Of a DNA stretch of 64,000 nt, positions 34,812-43,496 are shown piece by piece. A model generated the notes under the pieces. It ran no database searches and was not told the DNA's origin. It saw only the letters and a list, made by a program, of their open reading frames with translations. The DNA is from JANQPX01 sp965222015 (GTDB lineage: Bacteria; Pseudomonadota; Alphaproteobacteria; Geminicoccales; Geminicoccaceae), in assembly GCA_965222015.1 (NCBI GenBank), contig CBDCTL010000011.1, forward strand, positions 66,728-130,727, in the 5' to 3' direction. The position numbers were made by a program, and so were the translations under genes. The first letter of the stretch is position 1. Each line of letters begins with the position of its first letter.

Positions 34812-35834
34812 CTACTCGGCCGCGATGGCGATGGTCTCGTTCTGCAGCTTCTTTTTCTTTTCGTCGATGTCGATGCCGTAGAGCTTCGCGGCATTGAGCC
34901 CCATGATCTTTTTCTTGCCGTCCATGGTGAGATCGACGCCGCGCTCCTTCTTGATCTCGTCCGGCAGCTCCCAGGCCATGAACTTGTCGACGATCCATTT
35001 CGGCGTCCAGATCGCGTAGTCGGACGCGAACAGCAGCTTGTCCTCGCCGAGCCAGAACAGGAGTTCGGCCATGACCTCGTTGAAGTAATGCGGCTTGCCG
35101 TGGATGAACGGCATGGCCACGGCGAGGCCGCCATAGACGTTGGTCTCCTGCACAGCGATCCAGCAGAAGTCGTCGAGACGCGGCAGTCCGCAATGCTCGA
35201 TGATCCAGTTCAGCCCCTGGAAATCGGTCGCCGCGTGGTCGACGTCATGCACGTCGAACGCATCCTTGGACAAGGGGATGATGGTCGGGCCCTTGTGCAC
35301 ATGGATGTTCTTGATGCCGAGCTTGTCGCACAGTTCGAAGCAGCGATAGGCGTTCGGATCGTTCAGCTTCCAGCCGCGCGAGTCGCCCTTCCACTCGGCG
35401 GTGTAGAGCTTCACGCCCTGGATGTCGAACTCCTCCTTCATGTAGTGGATGTAGTCGAGCGCCAGCTCGCCGTCGCGCGGATCGAAGGAGCCGTTGCAGA
35501 TGAAGCGGTCGGGATAGGCCTTCGCCACCTCGGCGTTCTGCTCGATGGTGTTGAAGCCCTTCTTGTAGAAATCCTTGAGATACGTGCTCTGCAGGATCGC
35601 CATGTCGTCGGGGCCTTCGACGAACAGGTCGTTGTACATCTTCTGCGGCCCGTATTTCTCGAACTGCTCCAGCGTCCAGAGCTCGTCCGGCGGGCTGAGC
35701 GCGGTGTGATAGGCGTAGAAGCATTCGACGAACTGCTTGCCGTGCACGTTCCGCTGATTGTCCGGGCTGCCGTCCCACATGTGAGTGTGCCCGTCGATGA
35801 TGAAGATCTCTTCTCCGTCCGGCGTCTTGTACAT
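34812..35834 (-). CDS. Amidohydrolase-2 family protein of the monooxygenase operon
   Basis: A 340-residue metal-dependent hydrolase. The first metal motif is DGHTHMW (about residues 15-20), later His in NIHVHKG (about 183) and EHCG, and the Asp in FASDYAIW, in the order expected for the amidohydrolase barrel. The C-terminus is Lys-rich. A homologue lies in the same position in mim/prm operons, where its role is not settled. No nitrile or amide pathway gene lies nearby. It follows the coupling protein gene by 124 bases and precedes the DUF59 gene by 3. Confidence 0.9.
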   Translation of the reverse strand: MYKTPDGEEIFIIDGHTHMWDGSPDNQRNVHGKQFVECFYAYHTALSPPDELWTLEQFEKYGPQKMYNDLFVEGPDDMAILQSTYLKDFYKKGFNTIEQNAEVAKAYPDRFICNGSFDPRDGELALDYIHYMKEEFDIQGVKLYTAEWKGDSRGWKLNDPNAYRCFELCDKLGIKNIHVHKGPTIIPLSKDAFDVHDVDHAATDFQGLNWIIEHCGLPRLDDFCWIAVQETNVYGGLAVAMPFIHGKPHYFNEVMAELLFWLGEDKLLFASDYAIWTPKWIVDKFMAWELPDEIKKERGVDLTMDGKKKIMGLNAAKLYGIDIDEKKKKLQNETIAIAAE

Positions 35835-35958
35835 CTTTTCATACCTCCCCCGTTGGGCGGCGTCCTCGCCCTTCCAAGGCTCCGACGCCGCCCGCAGTCT
35901 CCGTCAAGTTCAGCCCGTCGGCGCTGCCGACCCGTCAAGTCAAGCCAGTAGGCGCCGC

Positions 35959-36327
35959 CTACTCGATGAATTCGAACATTTCTTCCATGTTGCCGTAGAG
36001 GCGGATGGTGTTGTCGTCGACTTTCACCATGCGGCCGTAATGGGTGGAGGTGTTCACCTCGAAGATCTCGACGGTCATGTCCTTGCCGAGGATCTCGCTG
36101 ATCTCCTCCATGTCGAAGGTGATCGTGCCCTCGCCGTCGATGCGGATCAGCGCCGGCTGATAGGTCACGGTCACGTTTTCCTTGCCGGCCATGTGCTCGG
36201 CGATGGCGCGCGCCTCGACGCTGTCGTTCATGGTGACGCCGCACTGATGGGAGATCGTGTCCTCGAACTTGATCTCGTCCATCTTCTTGAAGACGGTGTC
36301 GCTGTGGTAGCCGGTGTTCGTCGCCAT
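35959..36327 (-). CDS. prmD: Diiron monooxygenase coupling protein (MmoB/DmpM family)
   Basis: A 122-residue effector protein that binds the hydroxylase and tunes its reactivity. It belongs to the MmoB/DmpM family: it has no cofactor-binding motif and shows alternating strands with the GVTMNDSVEARAIAEHMAGK helix near the middle. Length is slightly more than DmpM. It lies 124 bases after prmC and precedes the amidohydrolase gene. Confidence 0.9.
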   Translation of the reverse strand: MATNTGYHSDTVFKKMDEIKFEDTISHQCGVTMNDSVEARAIAEHMAGKENVTVTYQPALIRIDGEGTITFDMEEISEILGKDMTVEIFEVNTSTHYGRMVKVDDNTIRLYGNMEEMFEFIE

Positions 36328-36451
36328 ATCGGCTGTCTCCTTGCTTCCTTCAGCGGCGGCCGGACGTCGTGTCTGGCAAGACCGCTTGATGCATCGTCAG
36401 CGGGCGTTCCGTGAAAGCCCGATCACCGGGTTTCCCCGCCGGTTCATTGGT

Positions 36452-37516
36452 TCATTTCGGCAATTTGAGGCCGAGCTGCGAGGTGATGGTCTTCAGACGT
36501 TCCTCGGACTGCGCCTGGGCGTCGGTGAACTGGATCGGCTTGCCGTGGGGCTGCGACCAGATCGGCTGCAGGCTCTGCGCCGCCTTCCGGCCGAGTGCTG
36601 CGTGCTTCTTCAACCAGCCTTCGAACAGCTTCTTGTTGTGCTTGGCGTGCTTCTCGTCCTCGAGGAGCAGGTAGATGAGGTCCGTGCAGTTCGCGAGATT
36701 GCGATCGAAGTCAGCCTCGGCCGCGGACACGACGGCCGGCGTCACGAAGTCCCGGTTGGAGGGCGCGGCCTGCATGATGAAGCCCGAGCGGAACAACTCG
36801 CCGACCAGAGGCTCGAAGCAGATGTTCGTGGCGAAATACTGCTCGAGATAGTCCTCCGAGCCCATGATGTTCTCGACCGCTTCGCGCGTCGGCATCCACT
36901 GGTCGTTCTCCATCCAGGCCTTCTTGCCGGCCTCGTCGTCGAAGCCGTCGATGTCCATGCCGATCTCGGCGAGATAGAGGGTGATGTCCTGGGCGAAGCG
37001 CAGCTTGTAGGACGAGTTGGTGAGCACGGCATTGTTGATCATCTGGGTGTAGCCATAGCGCTGCGCCTGCATGAGCGACGTGCCGAGGCCGAACTCCGCG
37101 TGCTTCCACGCACCGAGATGCGTTTGCAGCACCTTCACCCAGGCCTTGTCGAAATGCTTGGCGGCACCCGCCCGACGGGCATTCTGCACCACGTTCTGGA
37201 TCATGCCTTCGATGGTCGACTGGCGCTGATAGTGGGTGCGCTCCCACTCCTGATCGGGTGCTCGGAAGGCATGCCAGTTCGAGCTCAGCGCCGCCGTGTT
37301 CTCCTTGACATAGGCGCCCTTGCCATCGGGAAAGGAGATGATCCAGTCCTGCATCAGATAGCGTTCGGGATCGGGTTGCACGTCGACGGTCATGTCTTCG
37401 TAGTGAGTCGCCCGCTTGCCGCGCGGCTCGAAGTAGCGATATTTGCGGCTGTCGCTGTCGACGAACTGAGCAGCGCCCGCAGCGCCGGATTTTACTTCTG
37501 TCGGATTGGTCGCCAT
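36452..37516 (-). CDS. prmC: Diiron monooxygenase hydroxylase small subunit
   Basis: A 354-residue beta subunit of the soluble diiron monooxygenase. The all-helical ferritin-like fold lacks diiron ligands, as expected for this subunit. Sequence features include RATHYEDMTVDVQPDPERYL near the N-terminus and a VLTNSSYKLRFAQDITLYL helix. It pairs with PrmA to form the (alpha-beta)2 hydroxylase. It lies 62 bases after the reductase gene. Confidence 0.92.
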   Translation of the reverse strand: MATNPTEVKSGAAGAAQFVDSDSRKYRYFEPRGKRATHYEDMTVDVQPDPERYLMQDWIISFPDGKGAYVKENTAALSSNWHAFRAPDQEWERTHYQRQSTIEGMIQNVVQNARRAGAAKHFDKAWVKVLQTHLGAWKHAEFGLGTSLMQAQRYGYTQMINNAVLTNSSYKLRFAQDITLYLAEIGMDIDGFDDEAGKKAWMENDQWMPTREAVENIMGSEDYLEQYFATNICFEPLVGELFRSGFIMQAAPSNRDFVTPAVVSAAEADFDRNLANCTDLIYLLLEDEKHAKHNKKLFEGWLKKHAALGRKAAQSLQPIWSQPHGKPIQFTDAQAQSEERLKTITSQLGLKLPK

Positions 37517-37578
37517 GGTTGTTCCCCTTTCCCTTCCTTTGCTCTCTGCCGCCTAGGACCGGCGCGCGTTCGCGTCGC

Positions 37579-38631
37579 CTAACCGGAGGCCTGGGTGAAC
37601 TTGTCGAAGAAGATGCGGTCGCCATCGAGGCCGGCGATCTGCAGCACCGGAATGACCGCGTCGATCATGGGAGGCGGACCGCAGGTATAGGCGTCGCCCG
37701 TATCGTCCAGATCGAACTCACCGATCTGTTCCTTCAGAACTTCGTGGATGAAGCCGCGCTCGCCGCTCCAGTCGGAGTCGTCGCCGAGATCGGAGAGTGC
37801 GGGGATGAACTTGAAGTCGTCGAGCTTCGAGCCGAGCGCCTCGATCTCGTCCCGGTAAAAGAGATCCTGCTCCGAGCGGGCGCCGTAGAAGAACCGAACA
37901 GGCCGCTGCTCGCCGCTTTCGACGTGATCCCGGAAGATCGACCAGAGCGGCGACATGCCGGAGCCGCCGCCCACCAGGATCAGCGGTCCTTCTCGTTTTT
38001 CCCGTCTGAGGCAGGTACCGAACGGTCCTCGGAGCTGGAGCCTGGTTCCGACGGCGAGGCCGCCCCCGGATCCGGCGTCGAGCTGTCCTGAGAAGGCGCC
38101 GCCTTCGTATCGCTTGATGATGAACGCAAGCTTCTCCGTCTCGCTCGGCGGATTTGCCATGGAAAACGAGCGGGTAATCGCCTGGTCCGGTAGGGTGATG
38201 TCGACATATTGGCCCGCCCAGAACTTGAGTGGTTTGTCGATCGTGATTTCAAGCAGGCGGATGTCGTGGGTAAGCGGCGTGATGCCGGTGACCTCCGCCT
38301 CGAAGTCCTTGACCGGAATCGAGTAGGCGAGCAGGTCCTCGTCGAAGTTCAGAAGCTCGATTTCGAGATCACTGAACGCGAGGGTCCGGCAAAGAAGGAT
38401 GTGATCCTGATCGCGCTCCATGTCGTTGAGCGCGAAGGTGGAATATTTCTTGAGGTCGACCTCGCCATCGATCAGGATCGACTTGCAGCTGGCGCACTGA
38501 CCTTCCTTGCAGCCATGGGGAATGGCGATCCCCTGGCGGAAGGCAGCGTCCAGGACCGTCTCGTCCTCTTCGACCTCCATCTCGATGCCGACCGGCTCGA
38601 GGCGCACGTTATAGACCTCTTTCGAGCTCAT
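37579..38631 (-). CDS. prmB: Diiron monooxygenase NADH reductase
   Basis: A 350-residue electron-transfer protein. The N-terminal ferredoxin domain binds [2Fe-2S] via C-x4-C-x2-C in CKEGQCASC and a later Cys in HILLCRT. The FAD site is RSFSMANPP, and the NAD-binding module has GGGSGMSPLWSIF and CGPPPMIDAVI. It passes electrons from NADH to the PrmAC hydroxylase. I start at ATG 38631 (GGGGGA upstream); ATG 38643 is an alternative. The gap to the prmA stop is 180 bases. Confidence 0.95.
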   Translation of the reverse strand: MSSKEVYNVRLEPVGIEMEVEEDETVLDAAFRQGIAIPHGCKEGQCASCKSILIDGEVDLKKYSTFALNDMERDQDHILLCRTLAFSDLEIELLNFDEDLLAYSIPVKDFEAEVTGITPLTHDIRLLEITIDKPLKFWAGQYVDITLPDQAITRSFSMANPPSETEKLAFIIKRYEGGAFSGQLDAGSGGGLAVGTRLQLRGPFGTCLRREKREGPLILVGGGSGMSPLWSIFRDHVESGEQRPVRFFYGARSEQDLFYRDEIEALGSKLDDFKFIPALSDLGDDSDWSGERGFIHEVLKEQIGEFDLDDTGDAYTCGPPPMIDAVIPVLQIAGLDGDRIFFDKFTQASG

Positions 38632-38811
38632 CAGTCCCCCCATCCCCTTCTTGCTTCGTCTGGGGCGCGCCTTCCTCCCGTCAGGTGCGCCGGGGATTCA
38701 TCTGCAACGACGAACTTTCACTCGGTCGTGAACCACCGGGACCAGGTGCGAACGTGAACCCGCCGCCGGAGGCAGCGGGCCGACCGCCGTAAGACGGCCG
38801 GCCCCATAGCC

Positions 38812-40482
38812 TTAGTTGCAAGGATTGATGGTGAAGCCCTTCCTGTACTCGGCGACATGCGCTTCGCGGTCCTCGTCGGACATTTCGCGCAGCAGCGTCA
38901 GCGGGCTCATCAGGGTGTGCCCCTTGACGTCGTCGAGGGTCCACATCTCCTTGTCGTCGAAGCGGAGATGGGGCTGCGGGATCAGGGTCTTGCCGTCGGT
39001 GCGGACGAAGCCGAGATCCTCGATGGCATCCGCGAGATCCCAGCCGTGGTAGCAGGTCTCCCACTCGCGCCGGCCGCTGAACCGGCCCATGGCCGGGGTC
39101 GGACGGCCTTCATACTCGCCGGCGAACGCGGTCTTCACCGTCCACGCGTCGATCTCATGCGCGAAGGTGTGCAGCTTGCCGTCGATTTCCTCGACCACCA
39201 TGTCCTCGCGGATCAGGCAGGGCACCAGGCAGCTCCAGCAGCGGTGCGGATAGACGTAGCCGACCTCTTCGTTGAAGGTGATGACCTTCTGGCCGGGCTT
39301 GGAGAGCTTCGCGTACCACTTCCAGAACTCGCCGAACTGGTCGTACCAGCCCGGATATTTGTGCTCGAACCACTCGAAGTCCTTGTCGGTCTGGGCTTCG
39401 ATGCGCCAGAAGTTGACGGGCCAGCCGACGGCGAAGAACTGACCGACGGTGTGCACGTACATCTTCTCGGTGATGCGCTTCCAGGCCTCCTGGACGTCGT
39501 CGTGATGGATCTTGATGCCGTATTTCTCGAGCGGCAGCATGTAGGTGCGGTAGTAGTCCTCGTAGATCCACCGGTGCCACATTTCCGCGTAGGATTCCTT
39601 GTTCTTGTCGCGGTTGGTGGTGCCGTATTCGATGAAGGTGCCGATGGCGGCGTCGACGATCGCGTGGTTCTGCCAGAAGGCGTATTTGAGATCGCGCTCG
39701 AGAAGCTGGTGGTTTTCCGGCTCCTTGAGCATCGACATCAGCATGGAGTGGCCGTTGCCGATGTGACGGCTCTCATCGGACTGAACCGACAGGAACACGG
39801 TCGGCAGCGCATAGTCGCCGTTCCTCGCGGCCTCGGACGGCATGGCGACGAACAGCGTGTTGGTGAAAGCGGTCTCAGCGACGACCGTCAAGTAAACATT
39901 GGCCGAGGTGATCGCATCACCGGTGATGAAGCCTTCACCGAACTGGCGGCCGATGGTGGTGGCGTAGCACTTGCCGAACGCCGCCTCGGTGATATCGAAC
40001 CCGGCGGGATCGATATAGTTTTCCATGTACCACTTCTTGAGGTTCATCTGGATGGTCGAGTGACGGAACTCGTCGACCATCTGCATGGTGAACCCGGTCC
40101 TGAGGTCCTCACCCGGCGCCAGACGGCCGACCATGGCCATGGAGCGGGCGGCCGAAATCTCGGGGAAGGGGATGATCGCCAGGAACAGCTTCATCCACTC
40201 GACCCAGCGCGGCTCGACATTCCTGAACATGTCGCCTCTGAGCGCGGCGTCGAGGGCGCCATAGACGCGGTTGTCCTTCTCTTCCTGCATCGGGAAGTAG
40301 GACCTGAGCACCTGGCGCATCGGATCCTTCGGCGCCTTGGTGATCTTGTAGTCGGTCGGGAAGGTCATCGCTTCCTGCACGTAGGAAGGATTCCAACCCA
40401 GGTCAGCGATCTTCTTCGCCGCCTCGCTCACCGGGATGCCCCGCTGCGCGGTGATCTTGTTGAGGGTCAAGCCTTCAGCCAT
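38812..40482 (-). CDS. prmA: Diiron monooxygenase hydroxylase large subunit
   Basis: A 556-residue alpha subunit carrying the diiron centre. The ligands expected by alignment with methane monooxygenase are Glu in PEISAARS, then Glu and His in MVDEFRHST 30 residues later, and a second set with Glu/His in VQSDESRHIGN. The C-terminal 100 residues carry a Cys-rich HRCWSCLVPC segment typical of the propane/MimA group. The sequence cannot fix the substrate: propane, acetone, phenol and cyclic ethers are oxidised by relatives. I start at ATG 40482 (GGAGG at nine bases) because the longer frame to 40518 adds residues from the leader. It is the first gene of the operon. Confidence 0.95.
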   Translation of the reverse strand: MAEGLTLNKITAQRGIPVSEAAKKIADLGWNPSYVQEAMTFPTDYKITKAPKDPMRQVLRSYFPMQEEKDNRVYGALDAALRGDMFRNVEPRWVEWMKLFLAIIPFPEISAARSMAMVGRLAPGEDLRTGFTMQMVDEFRHSTIQMNLKKWYMENYIDPAGFDITEAAFGKCYATTIGRQFGEGFITGDAITSANVYLTVVAETAFTNTLFVAMPSEAARNGDYALPTVFLSVQSDESRHIGNGHSMLMSMLKEPENHQLLERDLKYAFWQNHAIVDAAIGTFIEYGTTNRDKNKESYAEMWHRWIYEDYYRTYMLPLEKYGIKIHHDDVQEAWKRITEKMYVHTVGQFFAVGWPVNFWRIEAQTDKDFEWFEHKYPGWYDQFGEFWKWYAKLSKPGQKVITFNEEVGYVYPHRCWSCLVPCLIREDMVVEEIDGKLHTFAHEIDAWTVKTAFAGEYEGRPTPAMGRFSGRREWETCYHGWDLADAIEDLGFVRTDGKTLIPQPHLRFDDKEMWTLDDVKGHTLMSPLTLLREMSDEDREAHVAEYRKGFTINPCN

Positions 40483-40885
40483 CTGTTCTGTCCTCCACAA
40501 CAACGATGCGTTGATCAACGACGGTCACGCGCCCTTGCGGCGCGGCCGGGAAACTCGACGGTCCGCCCGGTGCTCCAATCGAGCGACGGTTCGCGCGGCG
40601 AACGCAGTCCGTGCGGGTAGGAGCACGCACGGCGCCGGTCGGGCTGGAGAAAACCGGGCGGACCGGATTGGGATGGCGAAGGTCCCGGATCGCGTTTTCG
40701 GGCAGGATCGACGGCGAAAGACCGATGTCGCGACGATCGTTCGGCGCAATCGTCATGTGATGGTCGACGGTGCTCTCATCCCCGAACCAAGAGCCCATGC
40801 AGCTTCCCTTCCTTCGTTCTTTGGCGACCCGTTCATCGCCGTGTCGGCGGCGCTGTCGGATCGGCTTGTTCGTGAAGGCAATAGA

Positions 40886-40901
40886 AGCAAGGGCCGTGCC
40901 A
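40886..40901 (-). promoter_or_regulatory. Sigma-54 promoter for the prm operon
   Basis: Read on the minus strand this is TGGCACGGCCCTTGCT, a full match to the -24/-12 consensus TGGCAC-N5-TTGC(A/T), with the required 10 bases between GG and GC. Transcription should start near 40875 and give a leader of about 390 bases to prmA. Sigma-54 control by an enhancer-binding protein is established for prm/mim operons (PrmR, MimR). No such activator gene is in the window. Confidence 0.85.
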
Positions 40902-40955
40902 GAATTTTTTAGACTTGTTCGTCAATGGGTTAGCAAAACACGTCGTGGAGCGGAC

Positions 40956-40994
40956 TGTGTCACTGTTCTATTCTGGCACAGGCCGATTGGCACA
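40956..40994. promoter_or_regulatory. Putative enhancer-binding repeats upstream of the sigma-54 promoter
   Basis: Three related heptamers lie 55-105 bases upstream of the promoter: TGTGTCA at 40956-40962, the inverted TGGCACA at 40974-40980 and a direct copy TGGCACA at 40988-40994. The first pair forms an inverted repeat with one mismatch. Position and symmetry fit an activator (Fis-type HTH) binding site; the assignment is inferred. The repeats are not themselves plus-strand sigma-54 promoters because the -12 GC is missing. Confidence 0.5.
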
Positions 40995-41061
40995 AAATGT
41001 ATCAAAACGAAACATATTCAATTAACAATTTTTGTTTGAACAATGATTTATTGCATTCATA

Positions 41062-41082
41062 TCCGGTTTTTTCAATACCGGA
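41062..41082. repeat. Short hairpin upstream of the WD40 operon
   Basis: TCCGGT and ACCGGA with a 9-base AT-rich loop form a 6-bp stem, about 120 bases before the first gene of the operon. A TTGACG at 41086-41091 follows and could be a -35 box for that operon, but the matching -10 (CACTAT near 41110) is weak. The hairpin may be a regulator site or chance. Confidence 0.25.
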
Positions 41083-41200
41083 CTGTTGACGGCCACCTAT
41101 ATGCTTGATCACTATTGTAAAAAAGGCGACGCGCAACGCGGTCGGCGCGGCGAAGGGGAACCAACCTTGGCGCCGGCCGGGAAAGGTCGGGGCAGGCATC

Positions 41201-41536
41201 ATGACGGCGGGCGGCTACGCCATTCAGATGACAGAGCGCACGCGCGGCTCGCCCGGCGAGAGCGAGGCTCTTTCCCTGCTGGTTCTGTTCGAGGACAGGC
41301 CGATCGGCTCCGTCACCATCGAATGGCATGGCGAGTTCGAGCTCTCCCTCGCTGCAAGCAAGTTCTTCGGCGGCAAGAGCCCCGGCATCGACAATGCCTG
41401 GCAGCTCGCCGACCTGGTTTTTCGTGCGATCACCACGGAGCATGGAGACGGCATCATCGGCGTCGCCGACGGCTTCGCCGGCACGGACGGCGAGGAGATC
41501 ATCTGGGAAGTTTCGCCCGCGGCGGACCGGCCATGA
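41201..41536 (+). CDS. Unknown small protein, first gene of WD40 operon
   Basis: I do not recognise this 111-residue protein. It has no signal or membrane segment. Strand-rich segments (ALSLLVLFEDRPIGSVTIEW, FELSLAASKFFGG) and a helix (NAWQLADLVFRAITTE) suggest a compact alpha/beta domain. The ATG at 41201 follows GGGGCAGG; the frame is open about 30 codons upstream, without a better start. The stop overlaps the next ATG (ATGA), so it is translationally coupled to the 158-residue protein. Confidence 0.72.
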   Translation: MTAGGYAIQMTERTRGSPGESEALSLLVLFEDRPIGSVTIEWHGEFELSLAASKFFGGKSPGIDNAWQLADLVFRAITTEHGDGIIGVADGFAGTDGEEIIWEVSPAADRP

Positions 41537-42009
41537 CGACAGGCGACGACCTCCCGGAAGGACTGCAGCCAAAGGCAGCCGGCCCCGCCAGCGAGATCAT
41601 GGCGCGCGCGGATCAGGATCTGGTGCTCTCCGTCCGCTTTCTCACCGACAGCCAGCATCTGCTGCAGCGACACTTTCAAGGCTTCGTGCAAAAGGAGCTG
41701 GAAGAACGCGGCATCACCTTCGGCGACCACCCGCTGCTGCTGCCCTTCATCGAAACCCATGGCGCCGAACTCGCCGAGTTCGTCACCACGGGCATCGGCC
41801 TCCATCACCAGTTCCGCCTGCAGGACTTCGAGCGCATGCAAGGCGATCCGCAAAAGCTGTTGCGCCTCGACATCTGGAACACCCTTCAAGCCTACATCGA
41901 CAAGGCCGAGGCCCATTTCGTCTCCGGCATCGGCGGCCTTCAGCAGATCCTCGCCGCCGTCGAGGAGGCCAGAGGCCTTCGCCTCGACTTGCCTGAGGAC
42001 AAATCATGA
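41533..42009 (+). CDS. Unknown helical protein, second gene of WD40 operon
   Basis: A 158-residue, almost entirely alpha-helical protein of no recognised family. Helices include QDLVLSVRFLTDSQHLLQRH, a region rich in His (ETHGAEL, GIGLHHQF) and a C-terminal helix GIGGLQQILAAVEEARGL. It is acidic and predicted cytosolic. It overlaps both the preceding and following genes by ATGA, which argues for a complex of fixed stoichiometry. Confidence 0.75.
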   Translation: MTTGDDLPEGLQPKAAGPASEIMARADQDLVLSVRFLTDSQHLLQRHFQGFVQKELEERGITFGDHPLLLPFIETHGAELAEFVTTGIGLHHQFRLQDFERMQGDPQKLLRLDIWNTLQAYIDKAEAHFVSGIGGLQQILAAVEEARGLRLDLPEDKS

Positions 42010-42302
42010 GCGACATCGCCGATTTGATGCAAAAGCGGATGGCGCTGGTCGAGAAGATCGCGGCACATAACTCGAAGCAGCTCCTGAACACCCAGACCCG
42101 CTCCGGTGCGGAGGTCGAACTGCTCGCCTGTATCGAGGAGATCGAAGCGAACGGGGAGACCTCGGAAAACCTCCTGCGGCGCGCCGCCCTCGAAGCCCGC
42201 TGCAAGGCCACCGCCAAAGCCTGCGCCGACTGCGAGCGCGAGCTCGATGAACTCGCCGATCAGCTCGACGCGCTCGACCACCAGATAGCACAGCTGAAGT
42301 AA
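42006..42302 (+). CDS. Small coiled-coil protein, third gene of WD40 operon
   Basis: A 98-residue protein, helical throughout, with heptad patterns at both ends (about 5-45 and 60-97, ending ELADQLDALDHQIAQLK) and two Cys near the middle of the second coil. No family is recognised. It resembles a small adaptor or scaffold. It starts within ATGA at the end of the 158-residue gene and is 12 bases before the WD40 gene. Confidence 0.75.
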   Translation: MSDIADLMQKRMALVEKIAAHNSKQLLNTQTRSGAEVELLACIEEIEANGETSENLLRRAALEARCKATAKACADCERELDELADQLDALDHQIAQLK

Positions 42303-42314
42303 AGTCAAAAAAGA

Positions 42315-43460
42315 ATGGAAAAAAACATGGACAGGATGGAAGCGGAGGATTTCAGTTTATTTGGCCTGCTCGGCCGTTCCTGGCAGCTGGATGCGCCGGT
42401 GGCCGACCTCGCTTTCGACGGCAGCGACGGCGCTGTCGCCTTCGCGCTCGCGGACGGGTCGGTGGCGATCGCCAGAACCAAGGACGCCGAGCCTGCGGCG
42501 AAGCGAATCCGCATCAGCGCCGAGGATGGCCGCCAGTCGATTCTCCCGCGCAGCAAACCCCTTCCGCCTCCTGCACGCTTCAGCGTGCAGGAGGGCACGC
42601 CGGTAGCACTTTCCGACTACGGCAGGCACGGTTTCGTCGTCGGTGACGCATCCGGTGCGCTGTCCAGCGTCACGATCGGCGGCGAGCGCACGCCTTTTTC
42701 CAAGCCGCTCGGCGCGCCGATCATCGCCCTGGATCACGCCGGGAGCACCGGCCATCTCGCCTGCGCGACCGCCGACCACCGGGTCCACCTGATCCGGGCC
42801 CCAGGCGCCGGTCCCGAGCCGCTCGACCATGAGAGCCCCATCGGCGCACTCGCCTTCTCGCCTGAGGGCGACCGCCTCGCCGTTGCCTGCGAAGACGCCG
42901 TAACGCTCTGGAATATATCGAGAAAACCGACAAAAACAGGCAGCCTGGCGCCTTGCCGTCATCCCCATGCCCTGGTCTGGAACCCCGACGGCACCGTTCT
43001 GGCAGTGGGCCAGGAGAAAGGCGGCATCGTCATCTGGCATCTCGCGGACCGGAGCGCGGTGATCACGCTTTCCGACTACCCTGCCCCGGTGCGCTCGCTC
43101 GACTGGAGCCACGACGGCCAAAGCCTCGTCACCAGCGGCGCCTTCCGGATCATCGCCTGGCCGATCAACCCTCTGAAATCAAACGGCGTTTCACCGCAGT
43201 CACTGACCACCGGCAGGCCCAGCCTCGCCGCCGTCGAAGCCGTCGCCAGCCACCCCAGCCGCCCGCTGGCCGCCGCCGGCTACGAAAACGGCATGCTGGT
43301 CATCGCCTCGATCGGCAGGCCAGACGAAATGATGATCAAGACCGGAGGCCATGGCTCGACGATCGCCATCAAATGGTCGAAAGACGCCGGCTGCCTTGCG
43401 ACGGGATCGAGCCAGGGATTGGCGGCGATCGTGGAGCTTCCTGCCCAGATCTTCAAATAG
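42315..43460 (+). CDS. WD40-repeat beta-propeller protein
   Basis: A 381-residue cytosolic protein built of seven or eight WD40-like repeats. Repeat cores are visible at PVADLAFDGSDGAVAFAL, PIIALDHAGSTGHLACAT, PIGALAFSPEGDRLAVAC with VTLWNIS, ALVWNPDGTVLAVG with IVIWHLA, PVRSLDWSHDGQSLVTS with IIAWPIN, AVASHPSRPLAAAGYENG and IAIKWSKDAGCLATGSS. It should be a single closed propeller acting as a protein-interaction platform. The start is ATG 42315 or the ATG four codons later; the site is weak. Bacterial single-domain WD40 proteins are uncommon. Partner proteins are probably the coupled small genes beside it. Confidence 0.88.
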   Translation: MEKNMDRMEAEDFSLFGLLGRSWQLDAPVADLAFDGSDGAVAFALADGSVAIARTKDAEPAAKRIRISAEDGRQSILPRSKPLPPPARFSVQEGTPVALSDYGRHGFVVGDASGALSSVTIGGERTPFSKPLGAPIIALDHAGSTGHLACATADHRVHLIRAPGAGPEPLDHESPIGALAFSPEGDRLAVACEDAVTLWNISRKPTKTGSLAPCRHPHALVWNPDGTVLAVGQEKGGIVIWHLADRSAVITLSDYPAPVRSLDWSHDGQSLVTSGAFRIIAWPINPLKSNGVSPQSLTTGRPSLAAVEAVASHPSRPLAAAGYENGMLVIASIGRPDEMMIKTGGHGSTIAIKWSKDAGCLATGSSQGLAAIVELPAQIFK

Positions 43461-43496
43461 AACGACAAGACTCTGTTCATCACGAGGAGCGACATC

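Larger units (their letters stand above)
40483..41200. other. Divergent intergenic region with sigma-54 control elements
   Basis: A 718-base gap separates prmA (minus) from the 41201 gene (plus). It holds the sigma-54 promoter and repeats listed separately, a leader of about 390 bases before prmA, and an AT-rich half (40900-41120). A 107-residue minus-strand frame inside the leader overlaps prmA and looks spurious. No other gene is supported. Confidence 0.6.

Noticed and set aside
40475..40798. 107-codon minus-strand frame in the prm leader
   Set aside because: Overlaps the prmA start in another frame, has no ribosome binding site and no family; most likely leader sequence.
40974..41002. Plus-strand TGGCAC motifs as sigma-54 promoters for the WD40 operon
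   Set aside because: Neither TGGCAC copy has GC at the required spacing of 10 bases after GG.
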